Notes under the pieces: model-generated
Told to the model about the DNA's origin: nothing
What the model saw: only the letters and a program-made list of their open reading frames with translations
The model's database searches: none
Origin: JAAYDI01 sp052034005
GTDB lineage: Bacteria; Planctomycetota; Planctomycetia; Pirellulales; Pirellulaceae
Direction of reading: 5' to 3'
DNA: 64,000 bases
NCBI GenBank assembly: GCA_052034005.1
Contig: JBPOJB010000043.1
Location: forward strand, 62,001 to 126,000
Translations under genes and position numbers: made by a program
Part shown: in pieces, positions 1 to 7,506 of the stretch
Layout: every line of letters begins with the position of its first letter
How positions within the stretch are numbered: position 1 is the first letter of the stretch

Positions 1-690
1 CTGCGTGAACCGGCTCAGCGAGCCATCGACTTCCTGGTGGAGACTCAGAATGGTCAGCGCGGCGGTTGGCGCTACACGCGGGGTGTCGGCGCCGATACGT
101 CGGTCACCGGCTGGGTGATGATGGCGCTCAAGAGCGGCGAGCTGGCCAACTTGAAGGTACCGAAGGAGACGTACCGTGCCATCGACCGGTGGCTGGACAC
201 GGCACAAGCTTCACCCAACCAGCCGCATCTGTATTGCTATAACCCGTTTGCACCCGATACGGTTGAGCAGCGCGGCGGGCGGGTACCCACGCCCACAATG
301 ACCTCCGTAGGACTGCTGATGCGGCTGTACCTGGGGTGGCACCGCGACCATCCGGCGTTCGCGCGCGGCACCGATTACCTGGCGAAACGACCGCCTGCCA
401 TCGGCACACGAACCAATCCGCAGCGGGATACTTACTATTGGTACTACGGCACTCAGGTCATGTTTCACAAGGGCGGCCAACACTGGCGCGACTGGAACCA
501 CGCCCTGCATCCGCTGCTGGTCGACACCCAGATCCGAGAAGGCGAGCTGGCTGGAAGCTGGGATCCGCGAAGACCGGTTCCCGACCGCTGGGCCGCACAT
601 GCCGGCCGGCTTTACGTCACGACCATGAACCTGCTGTCGCTGGAAGTGACGTACCGTCATCTACCGCTGTACGACGATACCGCGAAATGA
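1..690 (+). CDS. Prenyltransferase/squalene-oxidase repeat protein, C-terminal part
   Basis: The reading frame is open from base 1, so the gene starts to the left of the window and only about 229 C-terminal residues are present. The visible start at base 37 is probably an internal valine codon. The sequence has the features of the terpene-cyclase-like alpha/alpha toroid repeats often seen in planctomycete proteins: 'GGWRYTRG', 'TSVTGWVMMALKS' and later 'TMTSVGLLMRLYLGW'. Aromatic-rich turns such as 'YYWYYGTQVMF' also fit. Proteins of this type are usually large and exported, and their substrate is unknown. It converges with the winged-helix gene that follows. Family assignment is fairly secure; biochemical role is not known. 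Confidence 0.75.
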   Translation: MREPAQRAIDFLVETQNGQRGGWRYTRGVGADTSVTGWVMMALKSGELANLKVPKETYRAIDRWLDTAQASPNQPHLYCYNPFAPDTVEQRGGRVPTPTMTSVGLLMRLYLGWHRDHPAFARGTDYLAKRPPAIGTRTNPQRDTYYWYYGTQVMFHKGGQHWRDWNHALHPLLVDTQIREGELAGSWDPRRPVPDRWAAHAGRLYVTTMNLLSLEVTYRHLPLYDDTAK

Positions 691-769
691 CGTGCTGCCG
701 GTTCGACCTGCGCTGCCGCACCGCCGGTTGATTTCGCATCTGCCCGCTTGCAGTTGACAGTCGCGGAGT

Positions 770-988
770 TCACCGCAACGAGACGAGGCGCTTGCGGCCG
801 TTGTCCTCAAGCTCAACCTTTCCCTCACGCGCGAGCCATCCCACGGCTTGCATCACGGTGTCGCGAGGTGCACTGACCACCTTGGCCAGCTGTGCTAGCG
901 TCATCGGGCCGTTTTCGGCCAGCGTGTGCCAGACGGCTCCTGCGGTGTCACCGATCTGGGCAGTACACGAACTGCTCACCGCCGACAT
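770..988 (-). CDS. Small winged helix-turn-helix protein (DUF2582-like)
   Basis: A 72-residue protein that looks like one winged-helix domain. 'GAVWHTLAENGPMTLAQLAKVV' reads as helices 1 and 2, 'DTVMQAVGWLAREGKVEL' as the recognition helix, and the end as the wing. I place the start at 988 rather than at the longer option (1024) because a strong GGAGGG ribosome binding site lies six bases upstream of this ATG. The composition fits small wHTH proteins annotated as DUF2582-type, which are short and have no ligand domain. It is monocistronic and convergent with the repeat protein. It may bind DNA, but target and role are unknown. Confidence 0.7.
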   Translation of the reverse strand: MSAVSSSCTAQIGDTAGAVWHTLAENGPMTLAQLAKVVSAPRDTVMQAVGWLAREGKVELEDNGRKRLVSLR

Positions 989-1021
989 GGTATTCCCTCC
1001 ACCGGGGTTTGAAGCTGGTGT

Positions 1022-1063
1022 CAACTTTTAACGAATATACAGGACTTGAGGCTTTCGTGGCAG
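1022..1063 (-). promoter_or_regulatory. Possible sigma70-type promoter for the winged-helix gene
   Basis: On the minus strand a TATATT box (1039-1034) lies 18 bases after CTGCCA (1063-1058). This is a loose match to -10 and -35 boxes and would give a leader of about 40 bases before the ATG at 988. Judged by eye only; a weak call. Confidence 0.3.
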
Positions 1064-1360
1064 TGGCGGGGCGCAGATTTGCAAAAGCCATAAATGACAG
1101 GGCTGATCACTGGTGGCCGGGCACCATGCTAGTGGCCCGTCCGGACTAAATCATGGGGTTGGTACTTCGCGACTCGGGACGACCCTACTCGGGCCTGATG
1201 AGCACTCATGTCTGGTCATTAGGGCCGCCACGTTGTGGCTGTTGTTGGTTTGGCGTATGGACGCGACTTTGTTCGTGCCGTCGCTTCGCGACTGCGAGCC
1301 AGGCGCCGCGCTGGTGCGCCGCTTCGCGCGGCCACAGGGCAGTTGATCCTTCCGGTGGAA

Positions 1361-1391
1361 GCACCGAGGGTTCGGTGCTCCCAGCACCGAA
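1361..1391. terminator. Two mutually exclusive hairpins downstream of the 1428-1877 gene
   Basis: Bases 1361-1367 (GCACCGA) pair with 1372-1378 (TCGGTGC). Bases 1371-1379 (TTCGGTGCT) pair perfectly with 1383-1391 (AGCACCGAA) around a three-base loop. The two stems share 1371-1378 and cannot form together. They lie 37 bases after the stop codon of the minus-strand gene, so a terminator or 3-prime end stabiliser is likely. There is no T-run, so it is not a classic intrinsic terminator. Confidence 0.45.
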
Positions 1392-1427
1392 TAGGTGACA
1401 ACGCAAAGATTTAGCCTGGAGGAGGCG

Positions 1428-1877
1428 CTAGCCCTGCACCGCCGGACGTCTGGAAGGGTTCAACAGGCTGGTGGTGATGGCCAGGAATACCGGGCTGATC
1501 TTGTCGAACTCCGTGTCCTCCGCCTGCCAGAGCAAGACGAAAGTCCGGTTCCCGAACGCGAAGCTGCGGACCCGGGAACTGACAATGAAGTCGAGGCAGT
1601 AAAACGACAAGTCATATCCGACCGAATGCGTGCCTTCGATTTCCTCTTCCACCCGTACGACTTCCACGTCGCCGTATTCCTGTTTGACTGAGTGCAGGGC
1701 TTCGGCCGCCAGCAGCTCAGGCGACTTGGAGGTCTGGAGGAACTGGAGCATCCAGAACCCGCTGCCCGGACTCTGCAGCGTCACGCAGTGTGTGTCGGCC
1801 CCCTGGTACTCTTCGCTGAACTCCCAGTTGTCGGGATAGGCGAAGCTGATTCCATGTCGTTCGTAGGTAGCAACCAT
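1428..1877 (-). CDS. Conserved protein of unknown function, PsbP/DUF1795-like
   Basis: A 149-residue protein with no signal peptide. It begins 'VATYERHGISFAYPDNW', followed by an alternating strand pattern including 'FWMLQFLQT' and 'GYDLSFYCLDFIVSSR'. This opening resembles the small beta-sheet fold of PsbP/DcrB/DUF1795-type proteins, where a phrase like 'SFxxPxxW' starts the first strand. I chose the ATG at 1877 because the motif starts directly after it; the longer frame to 1922 adds an arginine-rich, unconvincing leader. No clear ribosome binding site is visible. No enzyme motif is present and no operon partner is adjacent. Function unknown. Confidence 0.55.
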   Translation of the reverse strand: MVATYERHGISFAYPDNWEFSEEYQGADTHCVTLQSPGSGFWMLQFLQTSKSPELLAAEALHSVKQEYGDVEVVRVEEEIEGTHSVGYDLSFYCLDFIVSSRVRSFAFGNRTFVLLWQAEDTEFDKISPVFLAITTSLLNPSRRPAVQG

Positions 1878-2084
1878 TGCGCACCGTAGTCGGAAAAGCC
1901 ATCTCGGGCCGGTACCTGCCAACGCATCCTAAACGACGGTGCACGGTTTGGCAAAGTAGACAAGCGAAAAAGCCGGAAACCGAACCTTGCTGCCGATCGC
2001 ACCTTCTGGTACCGTCCGCTCCGCGCCGCATTGCGCGCCGGTTGAGGGATAGTGCTTGTGTGGGTGTAGGCGTGGAGTTCGCGC

Positions 2085-3083
2085 ATGGCCGGGCAGTGGG
2101 CATCCGAGCACATGATTGCTGGGGCGGGCACGGCGGCCGGTGGGTGCCGGACCGGCTGCGCGCGGGCTGTCGATCGGTCCCGGGGGCGGTGCGTGTTGCT
2201 CCTGATCTTCCTCACGTGGTGGTCAGGGTTGTGGGGTTGTACAAGCCTGGGGCACCGCTGGCGGCCGGACGACGTTGTGTTTGCCCGGCAGATAGCACAG
2301 CGCGGCATGGACTCAGTGGATGCGGGCGACTGGCAGCGGGCGGAGGGTTTTTTCGCTCAGGCTGTGGAAGTGTGCCCGATGGACGAACGGGTCCAGTCGC
2401 GTTATGCGGAGGCCTTGTGGCACCGCGGCGCTCGCAAGGACGCGCTGGAACACATGGCGGAGGCGGTGCGCTTATCGGGTGGAGAGCCTGAGCGGGTGAT
2501 CCGCCTGGGCGAGATGTACCTCGCAACCGGAGACCTGCGGCAGGCGGCTCGATTGGTGGACAACGTCCTGGCGTCGGGTCGCCAGTTGGCCAGTGCCTAC
2601 CGGCTCCGCGGTGACATTCGTCAACGGCAGGGACGGCTGGAGGAGGCGTTAGCCGACTATCATCGCGCGTTGGCGATCGAGCCTGCGTATCCGGAGGTCC
2701 AGATGGCGATCGCGGCCGTCTATCATCGCCAAGGCCGACCGCAACGCGTCTTGTCGACGCTCCAGGCCATGGCTGGGACCTACCCGTCGGGTGAGGAGCC
2801 CGCCGAGATGTTGTATTGGCAGGGGCTGGCCTACAAGGCGCTCGGCCGCGGCGAGCAGGCGTTGGCCCACCTGGTCAAAGCGGAAGAGCGCGGTCTGCGC
2901 TCGGCCGATCTGCTGTGTCAAGTGGCCGAAGCGCGTTACGCGGCAGGCGATCCGGTGGCAGCCCAAGCCACACTCCAACGGGCCCTGGAACTCGAACCCC
3001 AACACCGCGAGAGCCTGCGCCTGGCCGAGCTGATTCAGCACGCACCGGACGCCCCCCAGATGGCCACGCGGCCGACGCCATGA
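2085..3083 (+). CDS. TPR-repeat lipoprotein
   Basis: A 332-residue protein. A basic N-terminus and hydrophobic stretch ('CVLLLIFLTWW') lead to a lipobox-like 'SGLWGC' near residue 50, suggesting a lipid-anchored exported protein. The rest is a tandem helical array typical of tetratricopeptide repeats, with repeated units such as 'AEGFFAQAVEVCPMDERV', 'ALADYHRALAIEPAYPEV' and 'AQATLQRALELEPQHRE', so about seven repeats. The ATG at 2085 has a GGAG seven bases upstream. The long segment before the hydrophobic core means a start at 2112 is possible. Its role is presumably scaffolding of an envelope complex; partners cannot be told from context. Confidence 0.7.
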   Translation: MAGQWASEHMIAGAGTAAGGCRTGCARAVDRSRGRCVLLLIFLTWWSGLWGCTSLGHRWRPDDVVFARQIAQRGMDSVDAGDWQRAEGFFAQAVEVCPMDERVQSRYAEALWHRGARKDALEHMAEAVRLSGGEPERVIRLGEMYLATGDLRQAARLVDNVLASGRQLASAYRLRGDIRQRQGRLEEALADYHRALAIEPAYPEVQMAIAAVYHRQGRPQRVLSTLQAMAGTYPSGEEPAEMLYWQGLAYKALGRGEQALAHLVKAEERGLRSADLLCQVAEARYAAGDPVAAQATLQRALELEPQHRESLRLAELIQHAPDAPQMATRPTP

Positions 3084-3407
3084 CGGCCCTCCCGGCACGT
3101 GGGCGCGTTGGCATGGCAGCCATAGTCCCGACCGGGACGTGTGCGAGCGTTGCATAACCTGCGGGGAGGTCAGCCTCGCCACAGGTCGGGCAGGCGCAAC
3201 ATTCATCATCGGCGCTCGCACCGTCCGATCCGGCCACGCCGCGGCGCCCGTTGCCCAGCGTTACCTCGTCCGGCCGTTGACCGTGGCGCGCGGCCTGTTT
3301 GCCGCTACCCCTTTTGTGGACTACCTTTTCTTAGCCTTCCGTGAAAAGCAGAACGAGAGGGCCAGTGCGCTTTACGGTCCGCGTCTCTTCATTACCACAG
3401 GTGTGCA
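3084..3407. other. Intergenic stretch, no feature recognised
   Basis: 324 bases between the TPR lipoprotein and the small protein at 3408. A cysteine-rich short frame (CxxCxxC-like) occurs on the plus strand but has no ribosome binding site and no continuation that looks like a protein. No promoter or terminator stood out. Confidence 0.5.
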
Positions 3408-3647
3408 ATGACGCAACTAGATGCCCCGTCGGTCGAACCGTTTATTGATCGCCGGAACCATGACAACCCGGGTTCGCCGCCGGGCGTGGAGCGTCGGCAG
3501 TTTGCCAACAGCCACAGCGAGCTCTCGCCCGCTGCAAAGGAGTTGGCCCACGCCATCGACGAGTACAAGCTGGTGCATCGCCGGCGCTTCATCACGTACG
3601 AAGAAATGCTGGCCGTCGTCCTGTCGCTTGGCTACCGCAAGGGCTGA
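3408..3647 (+). CDS. Small conserved planctomycete protein
   Basis: A 79-residue soluble protein. After a polar, proline-rich N-terminal third comes a compact helical part: 'SPAAKELAHAIDEYKL', then 'HRRRFITYEEMLAVV' and 'LGYRK' at the end. I recognise this C-terminal pattern as a short protein that recurs in many planctomycete genomes, where it has no assigned function. It has no cysteines and no transmembrane segment. It is not in an obvious operon; the next gene is on the other strand. The coding call is secure because of the conserved block; the function is unknown. Confidence 0.75.
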   Translation: MTQLDAPSVEPFIDRRNHDNPGSPPGVERRQFANSHSELSPAAKELAHAIDEYKLVHRRRFITYEEMLAVVLSLGYRKG

Positions 3648-3694
3648 GCAGGCGGTGCGCGAGCGGGTTCGGGGCAGACGGATCGGCCACCGTG

Positions 3695-5551
3695 TCACTC
3701 ATCCCCGGCAGTCTTCGTGCGTCCCATCGCGATATCGAACTCGCAGACGGCCGGTACCAGCATGGCGGCGGTCGCAAAGCCGTAGGCGACGCTGACGACG
3801 AGGAACACGGTGAGTTCCTGGTTTCTGAGCAGGAAGCTGGTGATCGCGAAGAACGTCGCGAACGGGAGCGACAGTGCGGCCAGCGTCATGGCGGGGGACG
3901 GGTTGCGAAACCCCAGCGCCACGTACAGCCCGACGCCGCCGCCGAGGATGGCGGCCAGGAAGGGTGGCAGTTGGTTCTGAAAGCTGCTGCTGAACTTGAC
4001 CATCATGATCATGCAGGCGGAAACGCCCAGGAACAGGAAGAAGACGGTCCCCAGACTCACGCCGATGGCTGACCGCGAGTTGGCGTACGTCATGCCGCAG
4101 TGGATGCCCAGCGTGGCGACAAAAATGTTCATCACGCCCAGACCGCCCAGCAGAAACAGGAGGTTCTCGAAGCCCACGACCTTGAACCACCAGAGGTAGA
4201 CGCACAGCACCAGCGGCAGCAGGACCATCTCCTTGGTCACCCACAGCACGCCCCCGAGCTTCCCCATGACGAACTCGCGCGGCGAGAGGTCGGACACGAG
4301 CAGCAGGTCGAGCGCCTGGCCGTCCCGCTCATTGGTGATCGACGTGACCGCCAGCGCGTTGACCACGACCAGGCTGACCAGGCAGAAGAGCGCCAGCGGC
4401 ATGGTGGCCGCCGGCAGAAACGAGGAGAACTCGTCCTGCGGCCCGGCAGCCAGCTCCGCCCGGACCACCCAGTGCAGTGCGGCCCACGCCATCGCGCACA
4501 ACAGCAGGTACGTGACGCGAATAATCAGCACGCGGCGGCCGTACGCCCAGGTGCACATCTCCCGCCACAGGATCGGGTTGTCCCACACGACCCGGGTCTT
4601 GCCCACCGCCTGCCGCGTGCGCGCATCCACGTGCCGGGCACGGGCCCGCTCCGCCGCGTCGGTTGCCGACTCCTGAGCCAGGTCGTGTGCCGCCCCCCAG
4701 ATGCTCGCCTCCTCGTCCTGGCCAATCTGGCCCGGCCGCGCCTCGCGCGACGGGTTCCACACCCGCACCCGCGCGATCGCGACGCCGTTGAGCAGCAGGG
4801 TGCCCGCCAGGGCAATGAGCACGAACCAGCCGACCTCGTCGCCCAGCATGCGCGTGCTCACACCGGCATCCAGAACCGGATGCGCGGCCGCCAACAGCGC
4901 GCGAAACGGACTGCACATCGTCGCCCAGGACTGCCCGCTGACGCCGGCCACCGGCGCGCTCCCCAGGCCGAAACCGACCACCTCCCAGGCGCCCAGCCAG
5001 AGCACCAGCACCAGCGCCGTGATGGACAGCGTCTGAAACGTCTTCTCACGCCAGAAGGCGAGCGTCGATCCGAGGCTGCCCGCCACCAGCGCGCTGGCGA
5101 GCGTCACCGCGTACACGCGAAGCACCTGCTCGAACGAGACGCCCCCGAAGAGCGTCGTGAACATGAACACCGGAGCCGCCGCCGCCAACAGGAAAAAGAT
5201 GTTCAACAGGCTGGCAAACAGCTTCCCCGTAACCAGCTGCCAGTTGGTCATGCGGGTCAACAGCAACAGGATCAGCGTCCGGCGGTCCTTCTCCTGGCTC
5301 ACGTTGCTCGCCGCGCCCATGGCCGCAAAGAAGATCACCAACGCCAGCTGCAGCACGGACAGGATCTGAAACAGAATCGTCCCGAACCGCGCCATGTCCC
5401 CGACGTTGAGAATGATCTGGGTGCCGGTCACGCGCAGCCAGGCGGTGCACATCAACAGCCACAGCCCGGTCACGTACACGCTGCGATACAGGAAGTGGCG
5501 CGGTCGCCGCGGCATGGTCGCCGCTTCGCGAGCAAACACGGGTCCAAACAA
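3695..5551 (-). CDS. ABC-2 type transporter permease with TTG start
   Basis: A 618-residue integral membrane protein. I start it at the TTG at 5551 because an AGGAGGAA ribosome binding site ends five bases before it and the protein then begins 'LFGPVFAREAAT', the usual N-terminus of large planctomycete ABC-2 permeases. The 738-residue frame extends further upstream, but that extra part is low-complexity and arginine-rich. Two permease-like halves can be seen: 'ASNVSQEKDRRTLILLLLTR' in the first and 'TSITNERDGQALDLLLVSDL' in the second. These are the conserved cytoplasmic loops of such permeases. More than ten hydrophobic segments are present. No ATPase subunit is adjacent, so its partner must be elsewhere. 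Substrate unknown. Confidence 0.85.
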   Translation of the reverse strand: MFGPVFAREAATMPRRPRHFLYRSVYVTGLWLLMCTAWLRVTGTQIILNVGDMARFGTILFQILSVLQLALVIFFAAMGAASNVSQEKDRRTLILLLLTRMTNWQLVTGKLFASLLNIFFLLAAAAPVFMFTTLFGGVSFEQVLRVYAVTLASALVAGSLGSTLAFWREKTFQTLSITALVLVLWLGAWEVVGFGLGSAPVAGVSGQSWATMCSPFRALLAAAHPVLDAGVSTRMLGDEVGWFVLIALAGTLLLNGVAIARVRVWNPSREARPGQIGQDEEASIWGAAHDLAQESATDAAERARARHVDARTRQAVGKTRVVWDNPILWREMCTWAYGRRVLIIRVTYLLLCAMAWAALHWVVRAELAAGPQDEFSSFLPAATMPLALFCLVSLVVVNALAVTSITNERDGQALDLLLVSDLSPREFVMGKLGGVLWVTKEMVLLPLVLCVYLWWFKVVGFENLLFLLGGLGVMNIFVATLGIHCGMTYANSRSAIGVSLGTVFFLFLGVSACMIMMVKFSSSFQNQLPPFLAAILGGGVGLYVALGFRNPSPAMTLAALSLPFATFFAITSFLLRNQELTVFLVVSVAYGFATAAMLVPAVCEFDIAMGRTKTAGDE

Positions 5552-5563
5552 ATCGGTTCCTCC
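5549..5563 (-). promoter_or_regulatory. Shine-Dalgarno that fixes the TTG start of the permease
   Basis: On the minus strand the sequence AGGAGGAACCGAT comes directly before the TTG at 5551-5549. This is a near-perfect ribosome binding site with normal spacing and is the main reason for the short gene model. Confidence 0.8.
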
Positions 5564-5931
5564 TGCAGGTCCAGCTCCGCCCGAATGGACCCACGCCCAC
5601 GACGGATATCGCAGGCTACGGATCGCGCGGTCCGAGCCCCGAATCGCCCCAGCCACGGTTCGATTATACTTGCCGCCCGCCCCGCTGCCGAGGCGCCCCG
5701 GCCGGTCAGACCTCGGGATTGCGGCCGCCTCGCGTCCGAGGGCGCGTGCCGCGCGGCACGTTTCATCCGCGACGCGCCCCGCAGGCCGGGCGCGTCCAGC
5801 GCAGCGGACGCGTGACCCGCCCGGCCAACAGTCGGCCGGTTCCCGGTGGCGCCGACGCCCTGGAAGCCGGTCCCACTGCCACATTAAGATGGAACGAGCG
5901 TCGTATTCCATTCTCGGCGGGCGGGGCGGTC
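5552..5931. other. Divergent intergenic region
   Basis: 380 bases between the permease and the first GTPase, which point away from each other. It contains the minus-strand TATAAT promoter candidate at 5663-5691. It is GC-rich, and the frames that cross it look like read-through extensions of the two flanking genes. Confidence 0.5.
5663..5691 (-). promoter_or_regulatory. Candidate sigma70-type promoter for the ABC permease
   Basis: On the minus strand a perfect TATAAT (5668-5663) follows TCGGCA (5691-5686) by 17 bases. Four of six -35 bases match. Transcription would start near 5656, giving a leader of about 105 bases. Seen by eye; not scored. Confidence 0.5.
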
Positions 5932-7506
5932 ATGAAACCCAGTCGGACAACCACGGGTCTGCTGTTGCTGGTCGTCCTCTCGGCGGTCGGACTCCTGCTG
6001 GTCTACCTGCCCGGGAAGCTGGTCGAGCAGTACCAGCGCGTGCGGGAGTACGGATCGGCCTGGATCACCGTCTATTTCAGCGTGGTGGGTGCCGGCGCGG
6101 CGATCCTGCTGGCGATCACGCTGTGGGTGCTGGGCCGCCTGTGGTGGCGTTCGCGCGTCAAGGCGGCGCGTCGCCGGCGTCGCGACCGGAGTCCGAGCGA
6201 GTTGTCGGCCGAGGCCAAGGCGCGCGAGATCGCGGAGAATCTGGCCCAGGTCGTCGACTTGCAGGATGATGCGGCCGTCGCAGCGCTGCGCGAGAACCTG
6301 GCGCCGCGGATCCGGCAACTGGAGGAGAAGCGGGAGCGCCAGGCGCTCGAGATCGTCGCGTTCGGCACCGTCTCGAGCGGGAAGTCGTCGCTGCTCAACG
6401 CCTTGGCCGGCCGGGACCTGTTTGCGACCGACGCGCGTGGCGGCACGACGCTCCAACGCAATGAGATCCCCTGGCCCGGGATCGACCGGGTACGGCTGGT
6501 TGACACGCCCGGGTTGGGCGAAGTCCACGGCGCGGAGCGTGGGGAGATCTCGGCGGACGCCGCCGAGAACGCTGATCTCGTGCTGCTGGTGGTCGACGGG
6601 CCGTTGCGCGAGTCGGAGTTCCAGCTGCTGAGCGGGCTCGGCGCCATGGAGAAACGCGTCCTGCTGTGCCTGAACAAGGAGGACTGGTACGAGCCGCCGG
6701 ACCGACAGCGGCTGCTGGCGCAGTTGGCGGACCAGACCCGCGGGCTGGTGGATGCCGCGGACATCGTGGCGGTGCGTTCGCGACCGACTCGCCGCACGCG
6801 CGTCCGCCTGCGGCCGGACGGCCGGCAAGAGGATGAGCTGGTCGATGTGCCTCCCGACATCGAGGCGTTGGCGGTGCGCATGATGGAGGTCGTGCGGCGC
6901 GATGGTCACGACCTGCTGCTGGCCAACCTGCTGCTGCAGTCGCGCGGGCTGGTCGAATCGGCGCGGGCCGGCCTGCAGGCATCGCTGGACCAGCGCGCCT
7001 GGGCGCTGGTGGACCGGTACATGTGGGCCGCCGGCGGCGCGGCGGCGCTGAGCCCTTTGCCGCTGTTGGATCTGGCCGCGGGCAGCGCGGTGTCGGTCAA
7101 GATGGTGGTCGAGCTGGCCAAGGTCTACCGCCAGGATGTCGATTTCGAGCTGGCGGTGACGCTGCTCGGACAACTGGGCAAGAACCTGCTGGGGATCCTC
7201 GGCGTGACCGCCGCCACGCCCGCCGTGACGGCGGCCGTCGCCTCGCTGCTCAAGACCGTGCCCGGCGCGGGCACCATCGCCGGCGGGGTGCTGCAGGGCC
7301 TGGTCCAGGCCCTCATCACCCGCTGGATCGGCGCCGTGTTCATCAGCTATTTCAAGCACGAGATGAAGCAGCCGGAAGGGGGCCTGGCCAGCCTGGCACG
7401 CCGCGAATGGCAGCGACTGACCACCGCGGCCGAGTTGCGATCGCTGCTCCAGTCCGTCGTGGCGCGGCGAACAACGACGACGAACGAACGAGCGAGTGAC
7501 GAGTGA
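5932..7506 (+). CDS. Membrane-anchored GTPase with DUF697-like C-terminal region
   Basis: A 524-residue protein. Two transmembrane segments lie at residues about 8-27 and 46-70, then a basic stretch and a coiled-coil-like helix to about 140. The GTPase domain follows: G1 'GTVSSGKSS' at 145-153, G3 'DTPGLGE' and G4 'NKED'. The C-terminal third is hydrophobic, rich in small residues ('TPAVTAAVASLLKTVPGAG'), as in DUF697/YcjF-type proteins. The ATG at 5932 matches the start of the membrane segment; an upstream extension to 5719 is arginine-rich and doubtful. It overlaps the next GTPase gene by 11 bases, so the two are probably made together. A role in envelope or membrane remodelling is inferred only from the family. 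Confidence 0.8.
   Translation: MKPSRTTTGLLLLVVLSAVGLLLVYLPGKLVEQYQRVREYGSAWITVYFSVVGAGAAILLAITLWVLGRLWWRSRVKAARRRRRDRSPSELSAEAKAREIAENLAQVVDLQDDAAVAALRENLAPRIRQLEEKRERQALEIVAFGTVSSGKSSLLNALAGRDLFATDARGGTTLQRNEIPWPGIDRVRLVDTPGLGEVHGAERGEISADAAENADLVLLVVDGPLRESEFQLLSGLGAMEKRVLLCLNKEDWYEPPDRQRLLAQLADQTRGLVDAADIVAVRSRPTRRTRVRLRPDGRQEDELVDVPPDIEALAVRMMEVVRRDGHDLLLANLLLQSRGLVESARAGLQASLDQRAWALVDRYMWAAGGAAALSPLPLLDLAAGSAVSVKMVVELAKVYRQDVDFELAVTLLGQLGKNLLGILGVTAATPAVTAAVASLLKTVPGAGTIAGGVLQGLVQALITRWIGAVFISYFKHEMKQPEGGLASLARREWQRLTTAAELRSLLQSVVARRTTTTNERASDE

Larger units (their letters stand above)
989..1427. other. Intergenic stretch without a convincing gene
   Basis: About 440 bases between the starts and ends of two minus-strand genes. 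It holds the possible promoter near 1034-1063 and two overlapping hairpins at 1361-1391. Several short reading frames cross it on both strands, but none has a ribosome binding site plus a recognisable protein pattern. Confidence 0.6.

Noticed and set aside
3139..3411. Plus-strand frame with a CxxCxxC-like cysteine pattern
   Set aside because: No ribosome binding site, and the rest of the frame does not resemble a zinc-binding or other protein.
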